This document shows positions 1 to 9,445 of a DNA stretch of 64,000 nt, in pieces. The position numbers and the translations under genes were made by a program. Position 1 is the stretch's first letter. Every line of letters begins with the position of its first letter. The notes beneath the pieces are model-generated. The model did no database searches and had not been told where the DNA came from. It saw nothing but the letters and a program-made list of their open reading frames with translations. This DNA is from Adiantum capillus-veneris (taxonomy: Eukaryota > Streptophyta > Polypodiopsida > Polypodiales > Pteridaceae): contig CM043944.1 in assembly GCA_014529385.2 (NCBI GenBank), forward strand, positions 73,871,384 to 73,935,383. Reading direction: 5' to 3'.

Positions 1-140
1 GCGGCCAACGCCACTGCCACCCTAGTAGCAGTGCATGAATTGAAAATATTTTTTCCTTGGAATTTTTATATACTTACTCTATGTAAGTTAGCTCAAAAAA
101 ATGTTTATGCTAGGACCGTGGAGCTACTCTAGGCAGTGGG

Positions 141-282
141 ATGTTGGAGAGACCTACTGGTGAGTCTTTCAAAAAAATCATTGCAAAAGAAGATTCTTCC
201 TTTGCCCCTGTCTCGCCCTATGTCTTCTTTGCTTCGCCTCTGAGAGCCCTCCTTGAATCACATTGCCTCCTTGCCATAGATT
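141..282 (+). pseudogene. Start of Helitron accessory ORF (5' segment)
   Basis: The first 46 or so residues (starting MLERPTGESFKK) match the start of the inner Helitron's accessory ORF at 13,124. In the inner copy this segment runs straight into the coiled-coil part. Here the two are about 1.25 kb apart (282 versus 1,528). The inner copy has probably lost that stretch, although an intron here cannot be excluded because a TTGCAG acceptor-like site lies at 1,264-1,269. The product is unknown. Confidence 0.5.
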
Positions 283-1267
283 ACACTGCTTTCCTTCTCT
301 ATGATGAACACTCATATGCCTCCTTCTGTGCGCCTCCTCTACCCCATACCCTTTTTCCCACTTCACCTTTGCACCCTCTATCTACCTCATCGAAACTTTT
401 ATCCATGCTAGTCATATCTCCCTTCCCCCCAAGAGGAAAGTTTACACTATTTTTCTCTATTTTGGGGAGGAATTTCTCCTTTTCCTCTTGCCTTCAATCC
501 GCATTTTTGAAATAGCTGAGACACATTTTTTTCGAACACTGTTCGAGTTGTTATATTGTGATGATACAATCGTAGAAAAACGCTTAGTACCTCATTTTGA
601 GTAGAACTCGAAGATGTCAATGGTCATGCTCAGTGCATTTTGAGACGTCGGCAAGGTAATAATGACTATATATACTTATGGGATAGGTTGAACACTTTGT
701 ACATATGGTATTCATGACTAAACACAATGTCATGACACCAAAAATTAGTTAGCAGGTCGTGAAAGTAGACACCATATAATGGCTTGCCCATGAGAAATAC
801 TGCATCTAATGGCTTGCAATGACAAGTTTGTCCCTCCCTCTCTTTCTCTCCTCTCTCTAGACAATGACAAATCTCTTTCTCTTTTTATACGTAGATTTTC
901 ATAATTCACTAATACATGTTTCTTCCCCCCCCCCTCTATCTATCTTTTATCTCCCTTTCTATATATATCCATGTTATATGAATCTAATGACTAGGTTTAT
1001 AATTAATTATAATTTTTCACATAACGAGCTTTCCCACAGTTGTCGACGTTGCTGCAAGAAAGCACGACCGAGCTATCTATCTCCCTCTATATATATTATA
1101 TCCATGCTATATGCATCTCCATGACTACGCAGTGACAAGTGTCTCTCTCTTTTTAGACCTAGGTTGTTCCACTTCATCATAATCTATTTCTACTTAACCA
1201 TACATGTTGTTACCAACATACATTTTTATAATCACATGCAATTAATTGATGCATCTATTCTCTTGCA
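283..1267 (+). other. Helitron stretch without a recognisable gene
   Basis: AT-rich sequence with short pyrimidine tracts (about 835-860 and 1,140-1,155). No ORF here resembles a protein family I know. It belongs to the outer Helitron because both flanks align with the inner copy, which lacks it. The end has a TTGCAG acceptor-like site just before the ATG at 1,269, so it could be an intron or 5' leader. Confidence 0.45.
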
Positions 1268-1930
1268 GTGATGGATAGCCCTTCTTTCGACTCTGGGAAT
1301 GTTTCTCAAGGAGATCATGATGTAAATGAAGTCATCATGTCTACACCTCTAGAGCACAATAGCGTGCGAGCTGCAAAGCAGTTGGCCATATCAGGGGGGC
1401 AATTGAATTGCGAGGGTCCTTCAAAGCATTTACAAATCATTCATGGACTTTGTGAACGCAACGAATTTGTCCAACAAGAGTGCAAAAACTACTTACAAAA
1501 GGTTTGTGAACAAGTTCAAGGTGAAGAAGACCACATCACCTTTCGAGAGGATGTGATTTTGGCATTGCACGGTATCAAGGACGAAACTGCACGTTTGGAA
1601 ATCAATCAACATGAACTCTATACATTCATGAAAAATTTCCAGAATGAGGTTGTGCAACAATTGTCTTTGTGCTTCAAGGAACACAAGGACCAAGTTGAAG
1701 CCTTAAAATCACATGTAATAGGTTTGGGGTTTGAGATTAGGACCTTCAAAGAACACAAGGAGCAAGTTGAAGCTCTGAAAGAACATGTAGCAAATTTAGG
1801 GTCTGAGATTAAGACTTTAAAAATTGCAATTAATCGCTTGAATTCCACGATAGGAGACTTAGTCGTGTTGTCATACCTAACGCATAGGGGGGTGTTACTA
1901 CATCCTATCCTAAAATGTAATGTTTTTTGA
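1268..1930 (+). CDS. Helitron-borne coiled-coil protein, unknown function
   Basis: The ORF encodes about 220 residues, very rich in Glu, Lys and Leu, and is predicted to be mainly coiled coil. Its clearest feature is a 24-residue repeat present twice in tandem: one unit starts FKEHKDQVEALKSHV and the next FKEHKEQVEALKEHV, each ending in EI(R/K)T. The C-terminal two thirds are shared with the inner Helitron (12,585-13,124, minus), so this is a standing component of the Helitron family and not a chance ORF. I do not recognise a family. It could be a captured host gene fragment or an accessory protein. It lies upstream of Rep on the same strand. Confidence 0.55.
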   Translation: MMDSPSFDSGNVSQGDHDVNEVIMSTPLEHNSVRAAKQLAISGGQLNCEGPSKHLQIIHGLCERNEFVQQECKNYLQKVCEQVQGEEDHITFREDVILALHGIKDETARLEINQHELYTFMKNFQNEVVQQLSLCFKEHKDQVEALKSHVIGLGFEIRTFKEHKEQVEALKEHVANLGSEIKTLKIAINRLNSTIGDLVVLSYLTHRGVLLHPILKCNVF

Positions 1931-1935
1931 ACTAA

Positions 1936-1967
1936 TGATGTTGCAAAACTTCAAATTATCATTGTAG

Positions 1968-2015
<48 letters not shown>

Positions 2016-2095
2016 CCCCCCCCCGCCCCTCCCTCCCCCCCCCCCCCCCCCCCCCATGAAAACATGCATGAAATGCTCTATGTGTGTGTGTGTGT

Positions 2096-2163
<68 letters not shown>

Positions 2164-2237
2164 TGTAGCAATACTTCAATTTATCATTGTAGTCTCTCTC
2201 TATCTCTCTCTCTCTCAGGAACACATGCATGAAAAGC

Positions 2238-2320
<83 letters not shown>
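1936..2320. repeat. Compound microsatellite block in outer Helitron
   Basis: The block contains (TC)n at 1,970-2,011, a C-rich tract at 2,011-2,055, (TG)n at 2,081-2,162, a second (TG)n at 2,242-2,281 and (GA)n at 2,281-2,319. The non-repetitive text between the tracts (a GATGT(T/A)GCAA start and a CATGCATGAAA(A/T)GCTCTATG end) occurs twice, so the block is an imperfect tandem duplication whose simple-repeat parts have expanded. The inner Helitron has the same block at 12,184-12,545. Confidence 0.9.
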
Positions 2321-2322
<2 letters not shown>

Positions 2323-2612
2323 GGAAGGAAAGAAGGTTTTAGGGGTAGGGAATAAACAAAAACGAAAACATAAAAAGCTATAGAGAGGGATAGAAAGACA
2401 AACGGAGAGGTAGCGACAGGGGGAGGAAAGGAGATATGGAATGAAAAGTTATTCATGCCAAACTTATGGTCAGGGATAAGTAAATTGGTAGCTCATATTA
2501 GATAGATGCAAATCTTCGTATTTAGAAGGCTCAAATTTATTGATAACCTTTTGATTTGTGTTAAACCGGTCACCCTAAGTGATTACTCTTTAAAAGAAAT
2601 TATTTAACACAG

Positions 2613-5046
2613 ATGGTGTCTGGACCAGGGATTTTGTCCCCAAGACACACACATCGAGCTAGATTGTGCAACATTTCTCGAAAAGCTAGGCGAGAAACAA
2701 CAGGAGCTAGGGCTCAACGATCTTTGCAGCGAATCCCATTGGGTATTTTAGGAGATTGTGTGAATATCATGCATTTGAGCCATGGCGGTCAACAAATGGA
2801 TGTAATGGCTATGCATATTGAAAATTGTACTACAAATGCTCAAAGCACCAGACCTTTAGAGGTACCTTCCGTTATTGGAGTTGCCAACAAATGGAAAGGT
2901 CAACAACATCCTTGCATTAATTTTGAAGAAGGAGGATTCTCTAAAATTGAGCATTATTGTCTATCTATTCGTTGTATTTATCCAAATGCAACAATCTTGA
3001 AGCATGATTGTATGCTTGCCCTCTACCATGGAAAATGCTTGGTCCACAACTTGGGTGGCTTAAATTTTGTGTGCTCCTTTTGTGGTGCATGTGCTTGGAA
3101 GGTTGAAGGTAGGTCTATACGCACATTTGTAGGTAAGTATTGTTGCTTATCAGGAAAAGCCAAATTACTTCCTTTGAGTGATCCGCCAATGGAGCTTCAA
3201 GAATTGATGCAAGGTGCTACTACCAAGAGCAAAAAAAATCTTAAACACATAAGAGCATATAACAATGTATTGGATTTTTCTTATTTGGGTGCTCATGTTG
3301 ATGAGCAACTTACGCGAGGGAGAGGTGTGTACACTTTTAAAGTTCACGGTGCCCATGACACCATGCGAAAGAGTGGATAATATCCCTCGCTTTGCACAAT
3401 TGTACTTTTTGATACAAAGAATGAGCTCAACAATAGATTGCATCATGTGCCAGATTCCATAGTTTGGAGGCTATGATGCATCGTGTTAACCCATATGCAA
3501 ATGCCTTTCGGTTTGCTGCTACAACAATGGGGAATGAAGGAATCCCAACCATGAAGATGCTCATTACTGAAAAGCATACAAATGGTTGGCAATATTTAGC
3601 TCCACGTGGATCTGAGGTTGCAGCAATTATGACAGGGCAAGGAGATGAGAGCAACATCGGCCATCGTGATATTGTATGGCAGTATCGTGATGGGGGGCTT
3701 AAAAGATCTCCAACCTACATCGATCATATATGCCTTTACTATATGTTCTATTATTTTTTGATGGAGAGAATGGGTGACATCCATATATACTGCAAACTCC
3801 CAATGAGCAACAATTTATTACACAAAAACAATACTACAGTTTTAGGTTGCAGATTAGGAGTGACACCACAGAATGCCTTTTACGTGGAGGACGATTGTTG
3901 CAGCAGTACATTTTTGATGCCTACAGTACTATGGAGGAGTCAAGGTTATTATGGTTTAGAAACAATCAAAGATCAATTCGTGTAGAAGTGTATCAAGGCC
4001 TTGCAGACATGCTTGCTTCCAGTGACAATGCACATGGGGTCATGGGTGTTAATGGTTGAAGAAGAATTGTATTGCCTCCATCTTTTGTGGGGGGACCTCG
4101 GTACATGCAGCAACTCTATCAAGATTCTATGGCAATTCTACGTAAGAGAGGAAAGCGTGATCTATTCATAACTTTCACATGCAACCCAAGGTGGAAGGAA
4201 ATAGAAGATGCATTATTGCCAGGACAGACTGCTTCTGATCGTCCTGACTTGACTACACATGTCTTTTATCATGAATTCAAAGATTTGATGGAGTTGCTTC
4301 TTAAAAGGGCTATCTTTGGAAAGGTTGTTGTTTGTGTGATAGAATTTCAGAACAGAGGTCTTTCCCATGCTGATATGTTACTGATTCCTGCATCCGAATA
4401 TAAGCCGACAGAGATGTGGCCTTACGTTAGAATGGTTTGTGTTGAACTTCTAGATAAAACTTTATTTACTGATTTGTATGATGTTGTGAGTCGTTGCAAT
4501 GTTCATGGTCCGTGTGGCGCATTCGAGCCAAATGCTCCATGCATGGTAGATCGAAGATGTAGATTCAAATACCCACGCGAGTTTTATGAATCTACTTCTG
4601 TTGATGGTGATGGATATCCAAGGTATAAGCGGCGAGATGATGGTCAATATGTGGTTCAAAAGCAAGAGAGGCTTGATAACAGATGGATTGTTCCCGAGTT
4701 ATGCTCAACCATATCAGCAGTGAAGTATCTCTATAAGTATGTGTACAAAGGACATGATAGGGCCACGTTTGTGCTCCAAGATGGAGAAGGTGTTCTTCAT
4801 GAAATCAAGAGTTATTTAGATGCACGCTATGTATCCGCATCAGAGGCAATTGGGAGAATTTTTGGGTTCTCATTGCATGAGGAAAAGCGTGATATATTGC
4901 ATTTGCAAGTGCATCTTCCACAACAGAATATGGTTGCTTTTAGAGACTCTACTGACATATCCAATTTGGTGAATAATGATGATAATAGAAAGACAACACT
5001 TATAGAGTGGTTTTGTAGCGAATCAACAATATCCAGAAGCAAATGA
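2613..5046 (+). pseudogene. Helitron Rep (HUH endonuclease) domain, degenerate
   Basis: Several reading-frame segments together cover the N-terminal part of a plant Helitron RepHel protein: a Cys-rich segment (CSFCGACAW, about 3,080), a KNLKHIRAYNNVL segment, YANAFRFAA, TEKHTNGWQYLAPRG, then the Helitron_like_N core (FITFTCNPRWKEI, about 4,165). Frameshifts and stops break it near 3,380, 3,985 and 4,059. The HUH motif reads HAD instead of HAH (Asp codon 4,372-4,374), which removes a metal-binding His. About 54 bp encoding a segment present in the inner copy is missing near 4,693. The tyrosine region KYLYKYVYKGHDRA (about 4,722) is retained. Rep normally nicks and joins DNA during rolling-circle transposition; this copy cannot be active. 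Confidence 0.92.
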
Positions 5047-5577
5047 TTTATTATATATAGATTTTCCCTCCGAATGGGTTTGTAACCCCACTAATAAAGT
5101 GTGGTCACATAGGCAAAAAGGTGATACTATCGGGAGAATGTACAATTGGGAGAATGTCACATAGGCAAAGAGGTGATACTATCGGGAGAATGTACAATGT
5201 TGTTCCCAATGCAGGCGATCTTTATTATTTGCATATGTTGCTTACCATATGCAAGGGTTGTAAATCATTTGAGGAGCTTCGCACTTTCAACGGACAAACC
5301 TATGCCACTCTCAAGGAAGTTTGCAGTGCCAGGGGTTTGCTACAAAATGATGATGAATGGTTTATTTGTTTGTAAGAGGCATCATGTACAAGTACTGGCT
5401 TGCATTTACGACAACTATTTGTTATGATCTTGGTATTTTGTGACCATTATGTGCAGGTACAATGTGGCACCGATTCTCCTTGGAGATTTCTGAGTATTAT
5501 GTTTATGATTTGCATGAATTTACAAGTGATGATGGTGTATGTGATGAGATAGCTAAGCCTATCAAGCATTATGTAGC
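5047..5577 (+). pseudogene. Helitron Rep-helicase linker, frameshifted
   Basis: This stretch encodes the conserved joint between Rep and helicase: QRGDTIGRMYNVVPNAGDLY, then KSFEELRTFNGQTYATLKEV and GLLQNDDEW. A 52-bp tandem duplication (5,106-5,157 and 5,158-5,209) shifts the frame. The same duplication is present in the inner Helitron, so it predates their split. After 5,375 coding similarity continues in other frames to about 5,577. Confidence 0.8.
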
Positions 5578-6302
5578 TTGGAGTCTCTGCTTCAATCATA
5601 TGGGAAACGACTTTGTGACTACTCTGGGATGCCCAAAGTAGACCGTTCTGTATTATCTAGATGTGGGAGTGGTTTGATAGCAGAAGAGAGGATGTTCAAT
5701 GCAAATGAGCAGATAACGTTAGCCATTCGTATGGAAGTATCTTTGAATTGTGGACAAAGGGCTGCTTATAGCGAAATCATACAAGCAGTTGACTCATCAA
5801 ATGGGACAACTTTTTTCTTGGATGGACCCGGTGGGATTGGGAAGACTTATCTCGATAATGCATTACTTTGTCGTGTACGTGGTCAACAGAATGTCACTTT
5901 AGCATGTGCATCCTCGGGAATTTCATCTTTACTTCTTAGCAATGGACGTACATCACATTCGAGATTTAAGATACCAATAGAAGTGCATTCTGAATCAACA
6001 TGCAACATCAAAGTAAATGGTCAACTTGCAGAGCTTTTGAGATTAGCATCATTGATCATCTGGGATGAGGCTCCCAAGGCTTTTGAGGCCTTGGACATGA
6101 CATTAAGAGATGTTATGTAGAGTGATGCATCGTTTGGGGGAAAGGTGTTTCTCCTTAGGGGTGATTTTAGACAAATTTTACCAGTTGTGGCCAAAGGAAG
6201 TCGAGCAGATATTGTTGATGCTTCTTTGTGCCGATCTTATGTATGGAAACATGTGAAGACTCTGAAGCTAATAGAGAATATGCGTGTACTTCATTATTCC
6301 AA
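5578..6302 (+). pseudogene. Pif1-type helicase of outer Helitron, first half
   Basis: An ATP-dependent DNA helicase domain of the Pif1 family fused to Rep in Helitrons. Visible are the LNCGQRAAY entry motif, Walker A (GPGGIGKT, about 5,826) and Walker B (IIWDEAP, about 6,057). An in-frame TAG at 6,118-6,120 replaces a Gln codon of the inner copy. The reading is cut at 6,302 by the inner Helitron; the rest of the domain continues at 14,215. Confidence 0.93.
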
Positions 6303-6333
6303 CTAGCTTGCACGACCCGCCTACCGGCGGATC
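6303..6333 (-). other. 3' terminal hairpin and CTAG end of inner Helitron
   Basis: On the minus strand, GATCCGCC-GGTA-GGCGGGTC can form an 8-bp stem (one G.T pair) with a GGTA loop, about 7 bases before the terminal CTAG. This is the standard Helitron 3' end signal. The outer Helitron has the same structure at 16,389-16,419. Confidence 0.92.
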
Positions 6334-6395
6334 TCGCTCGCTCTTACTATGACACAAATTAAATTAATGACACGCATGGTATTCATAAGTTCATG

Positions 6396-6396
<1 letters not shown>

Positions 6397-6451
<55 letters not shown>

Positions 6452-6457
6452 GCGCGC
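6397..6457. repeat. (CA)n-(CG)n tract near Helitron 3' end
   Basis: A long alternating purine-pyrimidine run, CA repeats followed by about ten CG repeats. In the outer Helitron the matching place holds GCGCGCACGTGCGCGCACGT (16,299-16,318), also alternating. Such tracts can adopt Z-DNA; whether this matters here is unknown. Confidence 0.85.
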
Positions 6458-6684
6458 ACATTATGGTTTTCATTCCAAATAGGAGCCAATAGTTTTGTTG
6501 CAAAAAAGAGGCTTCTTGATAAGAGAGTAATCATCAGTAACATAAGGGATAAAACTTAAGGAATCCCAACCCCAAAAAGAGATCACCATCAAACCAAACC
6601 CATTGTAGAAGGCATCATTTAGGTTGAAAGCGAAGCTTGTGATAGACACAGGTTCGCACCTGGAACACCCGGGCCCAATGAGGA

Positions 6685-6909
6685 TCACACACTTCGTCCA
6701 AGCTGCCTTGGAGTATCATCGACAACATACATTCTCACTTTCCAATTCTCTGCTTCAAATCCAAAGGAAGGTAGTACATTTATGGGCCGTTGATACCCTA
6801 TCTCTCTAAGAGAGACATGACCCCGTCCTGTTGCCTCGTCTAGCTCTAAGACAACATGATAGTATCCTATGAGTCCTAAATAGCACGTGGACTCATATAG
6901 ACCTACCAA
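6685..6909 (-). CDS. Helitron C-terminal ORF, unknown function
   Basis: The ORF encodes 74 residues, starting MVGLYESTCYLGL and ending near VRMYVVDDTPRQLG. The outer Helitron has a nearly identical ORF at 15,839-16,063, so it is conserved between copies and probably translated, perhaps as a last exon after the helicase. AT-rich intron-like sequence separates it from the helicase stop at 7,328. I do not recognise the family. Confidence 0.5.
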   Translation of the reverse strand: MVGLYESTCYLGLIGYYHVVLELDEATGRGHVSLREIGYQRPINVLPSFGFEAENWKVRMYVVDDTPRQLGRSV

Positions 6910-7327
6910 TAGATGGGATGGATAATAGTGTTTTCTACAAAAAAGAAAGAGTATGTTAAGAAAAATCCAAACCTATTGCAAGACATAAATAATAATAATT
7001 CAAAAGCCATACCTTATGACATCAAAGTCTTCTAAGATATGGACAACATCATTTGCAGGTATGAGTCCCCTCCAAAAAAGTGGATCTATGCTTCATACAA
7101 CACGATTAGTATGCTTTAATCATTCAAACTTTAAAGTGAGGCTCATTTTTTTGTAAAGTTTCAACAAATTACCTCGAATATATTTAGATACCCTACCCAT
7201 TGTGTATTTGATTGTAGATCGGCTGGGAATCTATAAACAACAACAAAAATTAGGATTAATATAAAATTACATTTAACAAAAAGTTAATGACAGAGAGTAA
7301 TGCATGGATGAAAGATAGTATGATACC
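6910..7327 (-). other. Spacer between helicase and C-terminal ORF of inner Helitron
   Basis: AT-rich sequence that probably contains introns and one or two short exons. A readable stretch on the minus strand (LFWRGLIPANDVVHILEDFD, about 7,010-7,075) suggests an exon, and the equivalent region of the outer copy (15,560-15,830) preserves it. Confidence 0.4.
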
Positions 7328-8914
7328 TTAAACATTTTTGACCTCTAGCACTTCTTTGTAGACAATGTTTGGGCTGCAAGCCATTGGATTTGCATTTGAA
7401 TTTGCTATCAATGTTTGACTACCATCTATCAAAATCTTTATGGCAGTAGAAGAACGCACGCGAGACATTGCTACATAGAGCTGACCATGAGTAAAAACAG
7501 GTGTAGCAAGGTACAAACCTAAGAATCCAAGTGTTTGACCTTGTGCCTTGTTGATGGTCATTTCGAATGCAAGTCTCACAGGAAATTGTGTGCGCTTCAT
7601 TTCCAAAGGTAATCCTTGAGAACCTCCTATGATAATGTCTATCCTTGGTATGAACATACTGTCTCCAACATGAGAACCTATGATTACTTCCGCCTCAATG
7701 ACCCTGTGATAAAAATACTTACATATCAATCTTGTCCCATTGCATAAACCATGCCTTGGATCCAGGTTGCGAAGGAGCATGATTGGAACATTCTCTTTCA
7801 GGTGCAAGCAGTGTGGTGGGAAGCCACCACCAAGATCTGATGAGTTTAAAAACTCTATTGTATATAACCCACCATTACAATCTGATGTACAAAGAGAATC
7901 TACACTCAAGTATTTTTTGTCAAGTCCTCTCATTTTATGCATAGCCAAGTCATTGATTATGGAAACATCCTTATTGTGTCGTGCAAGAATACCTCTGTCC
8001 CTAAATAAGCTTGCATGTCTTTGGACATTTTGTAAGTCACCATATATACCGTGAATTAGGCCTTGAACATTGTTATCTTCGAGTATCATACTACTTGGAA
8101 ATGCTACAGTATCAAGTAAATCCCCATGACATACATTCCCATTGCCTATGTCTAGTACCCATTTTGCAAAGTCTCTCTCAACCAAGTCATTGAAATAATG
8201 AAGTACACGCATATTCTCTATTAGCTTCAGAGTCTTCACATGTTTCCATACATAAGATCGGCACAAAGAAGCATCAACAATATCTGCTCGACTTCCTTTG
8301 GCCACAACTGGTAAAATTTGTCTAAAATCACCCCCAAGGAGAAACACCTTTCCCCCAAACAATGCATCACTTTGCATAACATCTCTTAATGTCATGTCCA
8401 AGGCCTCAAAAGCCTTGGGAGCCTCATCCCAGATGATCAATGATGCTAATCTCAAAAGCTCTGCAAGTTGACCATTTACTTTGATGTTGCATGTTGATTC
8501 AGAATGCACTTCTATTGGTATCTTAAATCTCGAATGTGATGTACGTCCATTGCTAAGAAGTAAAGATGAAATTCCCGAGGATGCACATGCTAAAGTGACA
8601 TTCTGTTGACCACGTACACGACAAAGTAATGCATTATCGAGATAAGTCTTCCCAATCCCACCGGGTCCAGCCAAGAAAAAAGTTGTCCCATTTGATGAGT
8701 CAACTGCTTGTATGATTTCGCTATAAGCAGCCCTTTGTCCACAATTCAAAGATACTTCCATACGAATGGCTAACGTTATCTGCTCATTTGCATTGAACAT
8801 CCTCTCTTCTGCTATCAAACCACTCCCACATCTAGATAATACAGAACGGTCTACTTTGGGCATCCCAGAGTAGTCACAAAGTCGTTTCCCATATGATTGA
8901 AGCAGAGACTCCAA
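7328..8914 (-). CDS. Pif1-type helicase domain of inner Helitron, intact
   Basis: A 528-residue open frame and the best preserved gene in the Helitron pair. It shows the LNCGQRAAY entry, Walker A GPGGIGKT (residues about 82-89), Walker B IIWDEAP (about 161-167), the GDFRQILPVV motif (about 195-204), the MTINKAQGQTLG motif and the YVAMSRVRS C-terminal motif. Pif1 helicases unwind DNA 5' to 3'; in Helitrons the domain is fused behind Rep and drives strand displacement during rolling-circle transposition. The true protein should start upstream, in frame with Rep. Linker frameshifts (8,915-9,445) break this fusion unless splicing removes them. Confidence 0.93.
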   Translation of the reverse strand: MESLLQSYGKRLCDYSGMPKVDRSVLSRCGSGLIAEERMFNANEQITLAIRMEVSLNCGQRAAYSEIIQAVDSSNGTTFFLAGPGGIGKTYLDNALLCRVRGQQNVTLACASSGISSLLLSNGRTSHSRFKIPIEVHSESTCNIKVNGQLAELLRLASLIIWDEAPKAFEALDMTLRDVMQSDALFGGKVFLLGGDFRQILPVVAKGSRADIVDASLCRSYVWKHVKTLKLIENMRVLHYFNDLVERDFAKWVLDIGNGNVCHGDLLDTVAFPSSMILEDNNVQGLIHGIYGDLQNVQRHASLFRDRGILARHNKDVSIINDLAMHKMRGLDKKYLSVDSLCTSDCNGGLYTIEFLNSSDLGGGFPPHCLHLKENVPIMLLRNLDPRHGLCNGTRLICKYFYHRVIEAEVIIGSHVGDSMFIPRIDIIIGGSQGLPLEMKRTQFPVRLAFEMTINKAQGQTLGFLGLYLATPVFTHGQLYVAMSRVRSSTAIKILIDGSQTLIANSNANPMACSPNIVYKEVLEVKNV

Positions 8915-9445
8915 GCTACATAATGCTTGATAGGCTTAGCTATCTCATCACATACACCATCATCACTTGTAAATTCATGCAAATCATAAACATAATACTC
9001 AGAAATCTCCAAGGAGAATCCGTGCCACATTGTACCTGCACATAATGGTCACAAAATACCAAGATCATAACAAATAGTTGTCGTAAATGCAAGCCAGTAC
9101 TTGTACATGATGCCTCTTACAAACAAATAAACCATTCATCATCATTTTGTAGCAAACCCCTGGCACTGCAAACTTCCTTGAGAGTGGCATAGGTTTGTCC
9201 GTTGAAAGTGCGAAGCTCCTCAAATGATTTACAACCCTTGCATATGGTAAGCAACATATGCAAATAATAAAGATCGCCTGCATTGGGAACAACATTGTAC
9301 ATTCTCCCGATAGTATCACCTCTTTGCCTATGTGACATTCTCCCAATTGTACATTCTCCCGATAGTATCACCTTTTTGCCTATGTGACCACACTTTATTA
9401 GTGGGGTTACAAACCCATTCGGAGGGAAAATCTATATATAATAAA
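8915..9445 (-). pseudogene. Rep-helicase linker of inner Helitron, frameshifted
   Basis: It has the same content as 5,047-5,577 on the plus strand, including the 52-bp tandem duplication (about 9,265-9,370) that shifts the frame. Nearly base-for-base identity with the outer copy shows that the two Helitrons are close relatives. Confidence 0.8.

Larger units (their letters stand above)
1..6302 (+). mobile_element. Outer Helitron, 5' portion (5' end outside window)
   Basis: This is the left part of a plus-strand Helitron. It carries a coiled-coil ORF, a microsatellite block, a HUH Rep domain, a linker and the first half of a Pif1 helicase, in the same order as the inner Helitron on the other strand. 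Position 1 corresponds to about 13,250 of the inner copy, so roughly 1 kb of its 5' end, including the terminal TC, lies before the window. The copy stops at 6,302 (an A) inside the helicase and resumes at 14,215 (a T), matching the A|T target preference of Helitrons. Seen directly: the interrupted helicase and the flanking A and T. Known of the family: rolling-circle transposition without target duplication. Confidence 0.9.

Noticed and set aside
1959-2456. ORFs made of HTHTHT, VCVCVC or ERERER repeats
   Set aside because: They are translations of (TG)n, (TC)n and (GA)n tracts and have no protein-like content outside the repeats. The same holds near 12,083-12,513, 22,000, 37,100 and 51,200.
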